This document shows positions 28,088 to 40,724 of a DNA stretch of 57,457 bases, one piece after another; within the stretch, counting starts at the first letter, position 1, and each line of letters starts with the position of its first letter. The position numbers were made by a program, and so were the translations under genes. The stretch is from positions 1-57,457 of the forward strand of contig CALKJZ010000006.1 in assembly GCA_937995515.1 (NCBI GenBank), given 5' to 3'. The DNA comes from an uncultured Sphingomonadaceae bacterium (GTDB lineage Bacteria > Pseudomonadota > Alphaproteobacteria > Sphingomonadales > Sphingomonadaceae). The notes under the pieces were generated by a model that was not told the DNA's origin, did not search any database, and saw only the letters and a program-made list of their open reading frames with translations.

Positions 28088-28539
28088 CGCCGCACCGCAT
28101 CGCGCCCCAGGTCTCCGAAGCGGTGAACGAGCGTCTGGCAGGCGGTCTCGCCGCCGCGCAGCGCGCGCGCGAAAACCACCAGCCCCACCGGCTTCGTGGC
28201 TGTCCCGCCGCCCGGCCCGGCAATGCCGGTGATGGATACCGCCACATCTGCCGCGCTGCGGAGCAGCGCGCCGAGCGCCATCGCGCGCGCCGTTTCCTCC
28301 GAGACGGCGCCGAAGCGCGCAAGCGTCGGATCGGGCACGCCCAGGAGCTCGCGCTTGGCCGCGTTGGAATAGGTCACAAAACCGCAGTCGAACAGGTCGG
28401 ATGCGCCGGGGATTGCCGTGAGCGCGGCCGACACCAGCCCGCCCGTGCAGCTCTCGGCAAGCGCAATGCGCCGCCCGGCGGCGCGGTTGGCATCGAGCGC
28501 GCGTGCGGCTTCGGCGAGGATTTCGGGATCGTCGCTCAA
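28048..28539 (-). CDS. cinA: CinA-type nicotinamide-nucleotide amidohydrolase, TTG start
   Basis: The 163-residue protein is only the C-terminal amidase half of CinA, which deamidates nicotinamide mononucleotide to nicotinate mononucleotide (also called PncC) in NAD recycling. It shows AESCTGGLVS with the active-site serine, FVTYSNAAKRELLGV and SITGIAGPGGGT. No ATG or GTG gives the beginning. TTG at 28539 overlaps the ispDF stop as TTGA and gives the usual N-terminal helix. It is the second case of such a junction in the window (see birA). Confidence 0.9.
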   Translation of the reverse strand: MSDDPEILAEAARALDANRAAGRRIALAESCTGGLVSAALTAIPGASDLFDCGFVTYSNAAKRELLGVPDPTLARFGAVSEETARAMALGALLRSAADVAVSITGIAGPGGGTATKPVGLVVFARALRGGETACQTLVHRFGDLGRDAVRRQATLVALRLLRP

Positions 28540-29699
28540 AGGGCCCCGGCCGGGAGGCACACGGTGGCCGCGGCCTGCGCTGCAATCCCCTCGGCCCGGC
28601 CGGTGAAGCCGAGGCCTTCCGTCGTTGTCGCCTTGATGCTGACGCGCGGCGCATGGCCGGCGAGAATGTCGGCCACCCTTGCGGCCATCGCCGCCCGGTG
28701 CGGGCCCACCTTCGGGGCCTCGGCGATGATGGTCACGTCGACATGGGCGATGCGCCCGCCGGAGGCGGCCACGAGCGCGGCGGCATGGGCAAGGAACCGG
28801 TCGGAGGAGGCACCCTTCCACTGCGGGTCCGACGGCGGGAAATGGGCGCCGATGTCGCCCGCGCCAATCGCACCGAGAATCGCATCGGTCAGCGCGTGCA
28901 GGCCCACATCGGCGTCGGAATGGCCAACGAGGCCGGACGTGTGCGGGATCCTGACCCCGCAGAGCCACAGATGGTCGCCGGGCCCGAAGCGGTGCACGTC
29001 GAAGCCGGTGCCTGTCACGCTCGGGCCACGCAGCAGCGCTTCGGCAAGGTCGAAATCGGCCGCGGTTGTCACCTTCATCGCCCGCTCGTCGCCCGGTACG
29101 ATGGCCACGGTCAAGCCCGCCGTGCGCGCGACCGCCACATCGTCGGTTGCGCCCGGCGGGGCGGCCCGGTGTGCGGCGAGGATCTCGGCGTAGCGGAAGC
29201 CCTGCGGTGTCTGCACCCGCCACAGGCCGTCGCGCGCGACCTCGCCGGTGACGACCCCGTCTCCGGTGCGCAGGCTGTCGGCCACCGGCAGGGCCGGGCA
29301 GGCCCCGGCAGCAGCCGCAAGCGCGCCGAGCACCCGGTCGACGAGACCCGTCGGCAGGAACGGGCGCGCGGCATCATGGATCAGCACCCGGCCGGGCGGC
29401 CGGCCTGCAAGGCTTTCCAGCCCGAGGCGCACGGACTCCTGCCGAGTCGGGCCGCCCGCGACGAGGTCCAGCCGGGATGCCAGCGGGCCGAGAAGCGCGG
29501 TCGCCCGCGCCTCCTCGCCGGGCGCAACCACCACGACCACGCGGCCGACCGCAGGGTGGCCGAGCAGTGCAGCGGCGGCATGGGCCAGCATCGGCCGGCC
29601 GGCCAGCATGCGATACTGCTTGGGGACCCCGCCTCCGGCCCGCACCCCGCGCCCGGCGGCCACGACGATCGCGGCGGTGGGCTCGAAGGGGGCCGTCAT
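28536..29699 (-). CDS. ispDF: Bifunctional IspD/IspF isoprenoid enzyme
   Basis: The 387-residue protein fuses two enzymes of the MEP pathway. Residues about 1-225 are 2-C-methyl-D-erythritol 4-phosphate cytidylyltransferase (AAGRGVRAGGGVPKQY for CTP binding, HDAARPF). Residues about 230-387 are the 2,4-cyclodiphosphate synthase (GTGFDVHRFG, VGHSDADVGLHALTDAI with metal ligands, HFPPSDP). IspE, the enzyme between the two, is not in the window. The fusion is frequent in alphaproteobacteria. It is divergent from dusB across 71 bases that contain a palindrome. Confidence 0.96.
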   Translation of the reverse strand: MTAPFEPTAAIVVAAGRGVRAGGGVPKQYRMLAGRPMLAHAAAALLGHPAVGRVVVVVAPGEEARATALLGPLASRLDLVAGGPTRQESVRLGLESLAGRPPGRVLIHDAARPFLPTGLVDRVLGALAAAAGACPALPVADSLRTGDGVVTGEVARDGLWRVQTPQGFRYAEILAAHRAAPPGATDDVAVARTAGLTVAIVPGDERAMKVTTAADFDLAEALLRGPSVTGTGFDVHRFGPGDHLWLCGVRIPHTSGLVGHSDADVGLHALTDAILGAIGAGDIGAHFPPSDPQWKGASSDRFLAHAAALVAASGGRIAHVDVTIIAEAPKVGPHRAAMAARVADILAGHAPRVSIKATTTEGLGFTGRAEGIAAQAAATVCLPAGAL

Positions 29700-29749
29700 G
29701 GCACCCCCATAGGCGCGACGGCGCTTGCCGAAAAGGGCAAGGCCGCCTA

Positions 29750-29770
29750 GATGCCCAAAAGTTGGGCATC
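29750..29770. promoter_or_regulatory. Perfect 9-bp inverted repeat abutting the dusB start
   Basis: GATGCCCAA at 29750-29758 and TTGGGCATC at 29762-29770 are perfect complements with a three-base spacer. The right arm ends at the base before the dusB ATG. It occupies the place where a Shine-Dalgarno sequence should be. It could be an operator between divergent dusB and ispDF, or an mRNA hairpin controlling translation of dusB-ntrBC. Confidence 0.55.
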
Positions 29771-30793
29771 ATGGCCGCACCCCTCCTTCCACCCCTGCCG
29801 ATCGGCACTTTGACCATCGCCTCGCCGGTGATCCTTGCGCCGATGACGGGCGTGACGGACAAGCCGTTTCGCCGGCTGGTCCGGCGCTTTGGCGCCGGGC
29901 TGACGGTAACCGAGATGATCGCCTCCGAGGCGATGGTGCGCGAGACGCGCCAGTCGCTTGCAAAGGCGGCGTGGGACCCGATCGAGGATCCGGTCTCGAT
30001 GCAGCTTGCCGGCTGCGAGCCGCGGGTGATGGCCGAGGCGGCGCGGCTCAACGAGCAGCGGGGCGCGGCCATCATCGACATCAACATGGGCTGCCCGGTG
30101 AAGAAGATCGTCAACGGGCACGCCGGCTCGCATCTCATGCGGGATCTGAAGCTGGCAGCACAACTGATTGAGGCCACTGTCAAGGCGGTCTCGGTTCCGG
30201 TGACACTCAAGATGCGCATGGGCTGGTGCCACCAGAGCCTGAACGCCCCCGAGCTCGCCCGCATCGCCGCGGATCTGGGTGTGCGCATGATCACCGTCCA
30301 CGGCCGCACGCGCAACCAGATGTATGCGGGTGCAGCCGACTGGGCCTTTGTCGCGCGGGTGAAGGCTGCCGTCTCGGTGCCGGTGATCGTGAACGGCGAC
30401 ATCGGCTCGCCGGCCGATGCCCGCCGTGCGCTTGCTCTGTCGGGTGCCGATGGCGTGATGATCGGCCGCGGCGCCTATGGCCGCCCGTGGCTGCTGGCCG
30501 AGGTGATGGCCGATCTTGCCGGCCGGCCCGTTCCCGCAGCGCCAGGCCCTGCCGAACTCGGAGAGCTTGTGCTGGCGCACTATGAGGAGATGCTTTCGTA
30601 CCACGGGCGGCAGGCCGGGGTGGGCATCGCGCGCAAGCACCTCGGGTGGTACACCAAGGGGTTCCGGGATTCGGCGCGGTTTCGCAACCACGTTAACCAG
30701 TTGAACGATCCGGTGAAGGTGATGCGCGAGGTGCGGTCGTTCTTTGCCATGCAGGCGGATGCGCAGGCCCCGCTGCCGGCGGAGGCCGCCTGA
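29771..30793 (+). CDS. dusB: tRNA-dihydrouridine synthase B
   Basis: DusB reduces specific uridines of tRNA to dihydrouridine with FMN. The 340-residue protein has the N-terminal ILAPMTGVTDKPFR, the flavin region MQLAGCEP and DINMGCPVKKIV with the catalytic Cys, the HGRTRNQMY loop, NGDIGSPADA and the GADGVMIGRGAYGRPW strand. The gene is the first of the dusB-ntrB-ntrC-ntrY-ntrX string, an order well known in alphaproteobacteria. Its stop overlaps the ntrB start by one base. Confidence 0.95.
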   Translation: MAAPLLPPLPIGTLTIASPVILAPMTGVTDKPFRRLVRRFGAGLTVTEMIASEAMVRETRQSLAKAAWDPIEDPVSMQLAGCEPRVMAEAARLNEQRGAAIIDINMGCPVKKIVNGHAGSHLMRDLKLAAQLIEATVKAVSVPVTLKMRMGWCHQSLNAPELARIAADLGVRMITVHGRTRNQMYAGAADWAFVARVKAAVSVPVIVNGDIGSPADARRALALSGADGVMIGRGAYGRPWLLAEVMADLAGRPVPAAPGPAELGELVLAHYEEMLSYHGRQAGVGIARKHLGWYTKGFRDSARFRNHVNQLNDPVKVMREVRSFFAMQADAQAPLPAEAA

Positions 30794-31892
30794 TGGCAAC
30801 GGCTGCCCGGTTCGAGCCCGAGATCCCGCTGCCGCATCCGGCCGACCTCTGGAACGCGCTTCCAACGCCCACCATGCTGCTCGACCCTGAGGGGCGGGTG
30901 CGGCTTGCCAACACCAGCTGCGAGGCGTTCCTCAACTGTTCGGCGGCAACGCTTGCCGAGCGGGGCTGGGAGCATCTCGTGGCCGACGACAGCATGTTGC
31001 GCGCGCTGGTTCTCGAGGCGCGTGCGAAAGGGCAGGGCATTGCCGCCTATGACCTCAGTCTCGGCCTTGCCGGCGGCAGCGAACAGCGGGTGGACGTGCT
31101 GATCGGCGTGCTTGCTGACCGCGCCGGCCCGTGGCTTGCCGTCTCGTTTCAGCCGCGCGCGGTGACCGCCATCGTCGACCGCCAGGTGGGCCAGCAGGGG
31201 GCCGCCCGGTCGGCTATGGCTGTGGCAGCGATGCTCGCACACGAGATCCGCAACCCGCTCTCGGGCATCCGGGGTGCGGCCCAGCTGCTCGAGGCCCAGC
31301 TCGATTCCGACGGGCGCGAGCTGTCCCGGCTGATCATGGCCGAGGTAGACCGGGTAGGCGCGCTGGTCGACCGGATGGACAGCTTCACCGACACCCGGCC
31401 GCTGCGCCTCCAGCCGGAGAACATCCACGCGATTCTGGGGCATGTCCGCCGCCTCGCCGAGACCGGCTTCGGCGTGGGCTTCCAGTTTCGCGAACGCTAC
31501 GATCCCTCGCTGCCGCCGGTGGCGGGCGATCGCGACCGGCTGATCCAGGCCTTTCTCAACCTTGTGAAGAATGCGGTGGAGGCCTCGCCGCCGGGTGGCA
31601 CCATCACGCTGGCCACCGCCTTCCGGCAGGGCGTGTGGCTGCGCCCGCCGGGCAGCCCGGCGCGCGTGTCGCTGCCGCTCGAGGTGCAGGTGATCGACGA
31701 GGGCGAGGGGCCGCCGGCGCATGTGGCGGACCATCTCTTCGAGCCCTTCGTCTCCGCGCGGCGCGGCGGCACGGGGCTGGGCCTTGCGCTGGTGGCCAAG
31801 GTCGTCAGTGACCACGGCGGTGTCGTGGAAATGCAGCGGCGCGACGGCCGGACGGTGTTCCGCGTGCTGCTGCCGGTGGTGCGGGAGGGCGC

Positions 31893-31896
<4 letters not shown>
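30793..31896 (+). CDS. ntrB: Nitrogen regulation sensor histidine kinase NtrB
   Basis: The 367-residue cytoplasmic kinase has an N-terminal PAS domain (about 20-120), a dimerisation/phosphoacceptor domain with His150 in [11 protein letters not shown], and an ATPase domain with the N box ([12 protein letters not shown]), a G1 box DEGEGPP and a G2 box GGTGLGLAL. NtrB phosphorylates NtrC when nitrogen is short and is controlled by PII. No transmembrane segment is present. It overlaps ntrC by four bases. Confidence 0.94.
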
Positions 31897-33389
<1,493 letters not shown>

Positions 33390-33455
33390 CCTCGAAGCCA
33401 CGCTCGTGGCGCTGCTGTGTTTGCGGCGCCACGCAACCATGGTAACGTCGGCCGG

Positions 33456-35786
33456 ATGACACCGCAGGTTCCTCCTGCCGCGCACGGCGGCAGGCGCCGG
33501 ATGGCCGATGCGGCCGACCCGCCGGCTGACGATCCGCCGGCTGCCGGCCTGCGGCAGCGGCTGCTCGGTCTCCTGCCGCAGAGCGACGCATCGCCGCGGT
33601 TCGAGCTGGCGCTGGCTGCGGTTGCCATGGTCTTCGGCGTGCTGGCGTGGCTAATGCTGGTGCGCGAGCGCGCGCCCGCCCCGGATTCCTGGCCGCCGCT
33701 CGAGACGCTCCTCCTCGTGGGCGTGCTCGTGCCGCTCATCGCGCTCCTCGTGCTGATCGCGCGGCGCGTGGCCATTCTCCTTGCGCGGCGCCGCGCGGGC
33801 GTGGCCGGCGCCCGCCTGCAGGTGCGCCTTGTCGCCCTGTTCGCAACCCTGGCCGCCGTGCCCACCATTCTCGTTGTCGTGTTCGCCTCGCTGATGTTCC
33901 AGTTCGGGCTGCAGTTCTGGTTTTCCGAACGCACCCGCACCGTGCTTGCCAATGCCACCGAGGTGGCCGAGGTCTATGTCGAGGAAAACAAGGAGCGCCT
34001 GCTCGACGACATCCTGCCCATGGCGGCCGACATCGCCGGCTATGCGGAGGACTATGGCATCGAATCCCGCCTGTTCCGCGAGGGGCTTGCCTTCCAGGTC
34101 GCAGCGCGAAACCTCTCCGAGGCGGCGGTGTTCGAGATCGGCGACGGAGGCGCGCGGATCCTCGCCCAGGTTGGCCTCGACGAGCGGCCATTTGCAGCCC
34201 GCATGGACGAACTCGATTTCGGCCAGGCCCCGGTGGACCGCGCGCAGGTCGTTGCCTCCTCGGGCGACCGGGTCGAGGCCGTGATCCGGCTCGAGGCGGA
34301 TGCGCCCCGCTTCATCTACATCACCCGCAAGGTCGAGCCGCGCGTGCTCGAGCAGGTCGCGCGCACGCGCTCTGCGCTTTCGGACTATCGCGAGATGACC
34401 CAGCGCAGCCGCGATCTCGAGCGGCAGTTCAACCTCACCCTCCTGTTCGTCTCGCTGCTGACCGTGGCGATTGCGATCTGGTTCGCGCTGCTGCTCGGCA
34501 GCCGGCTTGCCGCGCCCATCGGGGCGCTTGCGGCCGCGGCCGGCCGGGTGGGGGAGGGCGATCTCGAGGCCCGGGTCTCGGTTCCGCAGTCGGGCGACGA
34601 AATCTCGCTTCTGGCGCGGGCGTTCAACCGCATGACCGGCCAGATCAAGGCGCAGCAGGATGCCTTGATCGGCGCCAATGCCGAATCGGAGAAGCGGCGA
34701 CGCTTCATCGAGGCCGTCCTTTCCGGGGTTTCGGCCGGGGTTCTTTCGATCGACGAGCAGGGGATTGTGCGGCTTGCCAATGCCAGTGCGGAGACGCTTC
34801 TCGACATGCCCCCGGGCGGGCTTCCCGGGCGGCCGCTGCGGGAGGCGGCGCCGGAACTCGCCGCCCTCCTTGAAACCGCGCGCGCCGAGGGCGTGGCCGG
34901 CGGCGAGGTGACCCGCATCCGCGGGACCGAGACCCAGATCCTCGCCGCGCGCCTGACCGCCGAGCCGGGCCCGGCGCGGACCTGGATCCTCACCTTCGAC
35001 GACATCTCGCAGCAGGTGGCAGACCAGCGGCGCGCCGCCTGGTCGGATGTCGCGCGCCGGATCGCGCACGAGATCAAGAACCCGCTCACCCCGATCGTGC
35101 TGTCGGCCGAGCGGCTGAAGCGCCGCTTCGGGCGGCAGATCACCGAGGGCCAGGAGACCTACATGACCCTTCTCGACACCATCATCCGCCAGGTCGACGA
35201 CCTCCGCCGGATGGTGGACGAGTTCAGCGCCTTTGCGCGCATGCCGCGGCCGACGTTCCGGCCGGAGCGGATCGAGGATATCGTCCGCCAGACGGTGCTG
35301 ATGGCCGAAGTTGCCAACCCGGCCATCCGCTTCTCGGTTTCGCTGGCCGACGACCTGCCCCCGTTCGTGTGCGATCGGCGGCAGATTGCCCAGGCGCTCA
35401 CCAATCTCGTGAAGAATGCCTCCGAGGCGATCCAGGGGGCAGACCGCGACGGGTGTGGCAATATCGACATCTGCGCGCGCATGGACGATGGGCGCCTCCT
35501 CGTCTCGGTGAGCGACACCGGCTGCGGCATTCCCGAGGCGCTGCGCGACCGGCTGTTCGAGCCCTATGTCACCACGCGCGACCGGGGCACGGGGCTTGGC
35601 CTTGCGATCGTCAAGCGCATCGTCGTCGATCATCATGGCCGCCTCGAGCTTGCCAACCGGCCGGAGGGCGGCGCGATCGCCCGCCTCGTCTTCGAGCTCC
35701 CGCAAGAGGCGCAGCCCGGGCCGGCGCCCGCCACGCCCGCGCCGTTGCGCACGGAACCCGCGCGCGGCCTTCCGACGGCGGCCTGA
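33456..35786 (+). CDS. ntrY: Membrane sensor histidine kinase NtrY
   Basis: The 776-residue protein (from ATG 33456) has three N-terminal helices, an extracytoplasmic or linker part, another helix near the HAMP domain ([21 protein letters not shown]), a PAS domain, the phosphoacceptor in [20 protein letters not shown] and a complete ATPase ([28 protein letters not shown]). NtrY/NtrX respond to nitrogen and redox or oxygen signals in alphaproteobacteria. Start choice is open: GTG 33417 and ATG 33501 are in frame, and the first 30 or so residues are Pro/Ala-rich and unconserved. ntrX follows after three bases. Confidence 0.92.
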   Translation: MTPQVPPAAHGGRRRMADAADPPADDPPAAGLRQRLLGLLPQSDASPRFELALAAVAMVFGVLAWLMLVRERAPAPDSWPPLETLLLVGVLVPLIALLVLIARRVAILLARRRAGVAGARLQVRLVALFATLAAVPTILVVVFASLMFQFGLQFWFSERTRTVLANATEVAEVYVEENKERLLDDILPMAADIAGYAEDYGIESRLFREGLAFQVAARNLSEAAVFEIGDGGARILAQVGLDERPFAARMDELDFGQAPVDRAQVVASSGDRVEAVIRLEADAPRFIYITRKVEPRVLEQVARTRSALSDYREMTQRSRDLERQFNLTLLFVSLLTVAIAIWFALLLGSRLAAPIGALAAAAGRVGEGDLEARVSVPQSGDEISLLARAFNRMTGQIKAQQDALIGANAESEKRRRFIEAVLSGVSAGVLSIDEQGIVRLANASAETLLDMPPGGLPGRPLREAAPELAALLETARAEGVAGGEVTRIRGTETQILAARLTAEPGPARTWILTFDDISQQVADQRRAAWSDVARRIAHEIKNPLTPIVLSAERLKRRFGRQITEGQETYMTLLDTIIRQVDDLRRMVDEFSAFARMPRPTFRPERIEDIVRQTVLMAEVANPAIRFSVSLADDLPPFVCDRRQIAQALTNLVKNASEAIQGADRDGCGNIDICARMDDGRLLVSVSDTGCGIPEALRDRLFEPYVTTRDRGTGLGLAIVKRIVVDHHGRLELANRPEGGAIARLVFELPQEAQPGPAPATPAPLRTEPARGLPTAA

Positions 35787-35789
35787 GCC

Positions 35790-37181
<1,392 letters not shown>

Positions 37182-37312
37182 CACGCTGTCTGGAATCCGG
37201 CGATGGCGCGCCCTACATGCAGGCCGGGCGCGGCGCAGGGGCCGCGTATGCCGACACCGGGCTCCGGTGCCAGACATGCGGGCTTCAAAGCGCCGCCAAG
37301 AAGGAAGAGCCG

Positions 37313-37561
37313 ATGGGCGACAAGGCCAACAATCTCCAGGACGTGTTTCTGAACACAATCCGCAAGGGCAAGGTGCCGGTCACCATGTTCCTCATCAACG
37401 GCGTCAAGCTGCAAGGCGTGATCACCTGGTTCGACAATTTCTCTGTCCTGCTGCGGCGCGACGGGCATTCCCAGCTTGTATACAAGCACGCCATTTCCAC
37501 TATCATGCCGTCAACACCCGTCCAGCTCTTCGAGCCGGAGCCTCATGGCGCGGACGACTGA
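37313..37561 (+). CDS. hfq: RNA chaperone Hfq
   Basis: The 82-residue protein is a Sm-like hexameric RNA chaperone that pairs sRNAs with mRNAs. It shows [25 protein letters not shown] (Sm1) and VYKHAISTI (Sm2 with the YKH uridine-binding triad). The acidic C-terminal tail is very short. The 131-base leader contains an A-rich AAGAAGGAAGAG ribosome site and a CACCGG/CCGGTG mini-hairpin at 37255-37269. Its 3' end overlaps hflX by 17 bases. Confidence 0.97.
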   Translation: MGDKANNLQDVFLNTIRKGKVPVTMFLINGVKLQGVITWFDNFSVLLRRDGHSQLVYKHAISTIMPSTPVQLFEPEPHGADD

Positions 37562-38867
37562 CGCGCCTTCGCGCGGCTTCGACGCCAAGACCGGCACAAG
37601 CTACGGCCAGCCGGCGATCGTCATCCACCCCGTGCTTCCCGGCCGCCCCCGGCCGGGCACCGAGGTGCGCGATGCCAGCGCCCGGCTTGCCGAAATCGAG
37701 GGGCTTGCAGCTGCCATCCGCCTCGACGTGCGCGAAGCGCGCGCCATCCGCGTGCGGGAGCCGAACCCGGCAACGCTCCTGGGCCGCGGGCAGGTGGCCG
37801 AGCTTCGGTTGCGCGTGTGCGCCCACGCGGCGCAGCTTGTCGTGGTCGATGCCGCCGTCTCGCCGGTGCAGCAGAAAAATCTCGAGGATGCGCTCGGCGC
37901 CAAGGTGATCGACCGCACCGGGCTCATCCTCGAGATCTTCGGCGAGCGGGCGGCAACCGCCGAGGGGCGCATGCAGGTGGAGCTTGCGCATCTCGAATAC
38001 CAGGCCGGCCGCCTCGTGCGGTCATGGACCCATCTCGAGCGGCAGCGCGGCGGCTTCGGCTTCCTCGGCGGCCCCGGCGAAACCCAGATCGAGACCGACC
38101 GCCGGCTGCTGCGCGACCGGATTGCCCGGATCCGCCGCGATCTTGAGGATGTGCGCCGCACCCGCACGCTGCACCGCAACCGGCGCAAGAAGGCTCCCTG
38201 GCCGGTGATTGCGCTCGTTGGCTATACCAATGCCGGCAAGTCCACGCTCTTCAACCGGCTGACGGGCGCGGACGTGGTCGCCAAAGACATGCTCTTTGCC
38301 ACCCTCGACCCGACGATGCGGCGCATCGAGCTGCCGGGGCAGGGCAGGGTCATTCTGTCCGACACGGTCGGTTTCGTCTCCGACCTTCCAACCGAGCTGG
38401 TCGCCGCCTTCCGCGCGACCCTCGAGGAGGTGACCGAGGCGGACCTGCTCCTCCATGTCCGCGACATTTCCCATGCCGAAAGCGATGCCCAGGATACGGA
38501 CGTCCGCGCCATCCTCGAATCCCTCGGCGTCACCGGCGGCGAGGGCGGCACACCCGTGCTCGACGTGTTCAACAAGGCAGATCTCCTCGAGCCGGAGGTC
38601 CGGGAGGCGCTCCATCTCCGGCACCCGGACGCGGTCATCGTCTCGGCGCTGAGAGGCGCCGGGCTCGAGCTGTTGCGGCAGCGGATCGGCGACCTTCTCG
38701 CCGCCCGGGGCGAGGTGGCCGAGTTCCATCTCCATCCCTCGGACGGCCAGCGGCTCGCCTTTCTCTACGCCCATGGCCAGATCCTCGAGCGGCGCGACGG
38801 GCTTGGGGATATTGCGCTCAAGGTGCGCATGTCGGCGCCCGACAGGGCGCGCTTCAACGAGCTTTAA
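37545..38867 (+). CDS. hflX: GTPase HflX
   Basis: HflX is a ribosome-associated GTPase that splits stalled or heat-damaged ribosomes. The 440-residue protein has the N-terminal HflX domain ([23 protein letters not shown], the [13 protein letters not shown] signature) and a G domain with [11 protein letters not shown] (G1), [10 protein letters not shown] (G3) and NKADL (G4). ATG 37545 lies inside hfq in another frame, giving a 17-base overlap. A start further in would cut into less conserved sequence only. The 3' end overlaps mazG on the opposite strand by 14 bases. Confidence 0.95.
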   Translation: MARTTDAPSRGFDAKTGTSYGQPAIVIHPVLPGRPRPGTEVRDASARLAEIEGLAAAIRLDVREARAIRVREPNPATLLGRGQVAELRLRVCAHAAQLVVVDAAVSPVQQKNLEDALGAKVIDRTGLILEIFGERAATAEGRMQVELAHLEYQAGRLVRSWTHLERQRGGFGFLGGPGETQIETDRRLLRDRIARIRRDLEDVRRTRTLHRNRRKKAPWPVIALVGYTNAGKSTLFNRLTGADVVAKDMLFATLDPTMRRIELPGQGRVILSDTVGFVSDLPTELVAAFRATLEEVTEADLLLHVRDISHAESDAQDTDVRAILESLGVTGGEGGTPVLDVFNKADLLEPEVREALHLRHPDAVIVSALRGAGLELLRQRIGDLLAARGEVAEFHLHPSDGQRLAFLYAHGQILERRDGLGDIALKVRMSAPDRARFNEL

Positions 38868-39693
38868 GGCCGGCCTTTGCCGCCTGCCAGAGGCGCTCCT
38901 TCTCCTCCAGCGAAAACCGCGCAAAATCCGGATGCTGCTCGATTTCGCGGAAGCGGCGTTCAAACTTCCGGCCGGCCTCGGCGAGGGCGGTCTCGGCATC
39001 GATCCCGAGGTGACGCAGCCAGCTGACGAGCGCAAACAGCAGGTCGCCGGCCTCCTCGCGGCGCGCGGCATCGGTTCCGGCCGCATCGAGCTCGGCCAGT
39101 TCCTCGAGCACCTTGGCCCGGGCACCCGAAGCATCGGGCCAGTCGAAGCCCGCGCGGCCCGCGCGCGCGCCGAGCTTCTGCGCGCGAAGGAGCGCGGGAA
39201 GGCCGGGCGGCACGCCATCGAGCACGGAGCCGGGCCCGCGCTCGGCCGCCTTGATCGCCTCCCACGAGTCGCGCACCTCGCCGGCCGAACGGGCCACTGC
39301 GCCTGCGAACACGTGCGGATGACGGCGCTCGAGCTTGGCAACAATGGCCTCGGCCACCTCGCGGAGGGAAAAGGCCTTTTGCTCCTCGGCCATGCGCGCG
39401 TGGAACACCACCTGCAAGAGCAGGTCGCCAAGCTCGTCCTTCAACGCCGCCATATCGCCCCGGGCAATCGCGTCGGCCACCTCATGCGCTTCCTCGATCG
39501 TGTAGGGGGCGATGGTGGCAAAGGTCTGCGCGCGGTCCCACGGGCAGCCATCGGGCCCGCGCAGCCGCGCCATCACTGCGATGAGGCGCGCAAGCGCCGG
39601 CAGCGCATCGTCTGTCCGCCCGGCTGCAGGTCCAGGCGCGGGGCCAGGCGCGGGGGGCTCGCCGGTCATCGCCGGGCCGGTCGGGAGGGGCAT
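38854..39693 (-). CDS. mazG: Nucleoside triphosphate pyrophosphohydrolase MazG
   Basis: MazG hydrolyses NTPs and dNTPs to monophosphates and pyrophosphate and lowers aberrant nucleotides and ppGpp. The 279-residue protein has two MazG domains, each with EExxE...ExxD metal ligands: [12 protein letters not shown] with [11 protein letters not shown], and [10 protein letters not shown] with [11 protein letters not shown]. The signature GCPWDRAQT precedes the first. A Pro/Gly-rich N-terminus makes the start uncertain: ATG 39693 or ATG 39669. Confidence 0.93.
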   Translation of the reverse strand: MPLPTGPAMTGEPPAPGPAPGPAAGRTDDALPALARLIAVMARLRGPDGCPWDRAQTFATIAPYTIEEAHEVADAIARGDMAALKDELGDLLLQVVFHARMAEEQKAFSLREVAEAIVAKLERRHPHVFAGAVARSAGEVRDSWEAIKAAERGPGSVLDGVPPGLPALLRAQKLGARAGRAGFDWPDASGARAKVLEELAELDAAGTDAARREEAGDLLFALVSWLRHLGIDAETALAEAGRKFERRFREIEQHPDFARFSLEEKERLWQAAKAGLKAR

Positions 39694-39741
39694 TGGTGGT
39701 CAGATTTCAGTCTGATAAGACACATTATGTAAAAACTCCCG

Positions 39742-39936
39742 CTAGCCCCGAAACCGCTCCGGCACGCCCGCCACCGTGGCAAGGAGCACCAGCCCGGCGA
39801 AGATCGACCCCCAGATGAGCACCAGCCGCAGCGTACCCGAAACGCCAAGCCGCTCGAACATCCCCCGGTTGAGCGCGATCACGAGAATGAGCACCGCAAC
39901 CAGAGACACAAGGCGGACGGGATCGATCCCGATCAT
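39742..39936 (-). CDS. Small two-helix membrane protein
   Basis: The 64-residue protein has two hydrophobic helices (VRLVSLVAVLILVIALNRGM and LRLVLIWGSIFAGLVLLATV) separated by a short polar loop. I do not recognise the family with certainty. It starts in an ATGA overlap with the MBL hydrolase gene and is followed by mazG after 48 bases of AT-richer sequence. The conserved overlap supports it being real. Its function is unknown. Confidence 0.65.
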   Translation of the reverse strand: MIGIDPVRLVSLVAVLILVIALNRGMFERLGVSGTLRLVLIWGSIFAGLVLLATVAGVPERFRG

Positions 39937-40724
39937 GCGGCCGCCCCTGCCGATCCTGCCTGCCACCGGCGGCCATCGAACCCCGGCGAGACCCCGTCGG
40001 GAAGCTCGGCGACGAGCGTGTCATGGTCCATCGACTGGTCCATGTGGGTGAGCCACGCCTCGCGCGGGCGGGCACGCGCGATCCAGCCGAGCGTCTGCGC
40101 CAGATGGCTGTGGGTCGGATGCGGGTCGCGCCGCAGCGCGTCGACCACCCACAGGTCGAGCCCTTCCAGAAGCGGCCAGCTCGCCTCGGGAATGCCGTTG
40201 AGGTCGGTGGAATAGGCAATCGCCCTGCCCCCGGCCTCGAACCGGTATCCGAGCGAGTGGATGGGCCCGTGCGCCTGCAGGAACGGGCGGACCCGGATCG
40301 CGCCAAAGCGCATGTCCGGCTGCACGGCATGGGCATCCGCTATCGCCGGATAGCCATTGTGGCCATCGAACACATAGTCGAACCGGCGCCGCAGCGTCGC
40401 CATGGTGGGCGCGTCCATGTAGCAGGGAATGCGGCTCCGGCGCCGGTGGTAGAGGGCGCGCAGATCGTCAATGCCATGGCAATGGTCGGCATGGTCGTGG
40501 GTGTAGAGCACGGCGGTCAGGTCCGAGACCTCGGCATCGAGCAGCTGTTCGCGAAGATCGGGACTCGTGTCGACCAGGATCTGCGTGTCGCCGTGGCGCA
40601 CCAGCACCGACACGCGCCGCCTGCGGTTGCGCGGATTTGCGGGGTCGCAGCGCCCCCAGTCTCCGCCCACGCGCGGCACGCCAGAGGAGGTGCCGCAGCC
40701 CAGCATGGTGAGCGACAGCGGCAT
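39933..40724 (-). CDS. PhnP-like metallo-beta-lactamase fold hydrolase
   Basis: The 263-residue protein has the start MLGCGTSSGVPRVGGDWG and the zinc motif YTHDHADHCHGIDDLR. A later AYSTDLNGIPE (metal-bridging Asp) and THMDQSMDHDT also fit. This is the group of small-molecule phosphodiesterases related to PhnP and annotated as MBL fold hydrolases beside tatD in many alphaproteobacteria. A cyclic or nucleotide phosphodiester is the probable substrate class by homology. The start overlaps the tatD stop by one base (TGATG). Confidence 0.85.
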   Translation of the reverse strand: MPLSLTMLGCGTSSGVPRVGGDWGRCDPANPRNRRRRVSVLVRHGDTQILVDTSPDLREQLLDAEVSDLTAVLYTHDHADHCHGIDDLRALYHRRRSRIPCYMDAPTMATLRRRFDYVFDGHNGYPAIADAHAVQPDMRFGAIRVRPFLQAHGPIHSLGYRFEAGGRAIAYSTDLNGIPEASWPLLEGLDLWVVDALRRDPHPTHSHLAQTLGWIARARPREAWLTHMDQSMDHDTLVAELPDGVSPGFDGRRWQAGSAGAAA

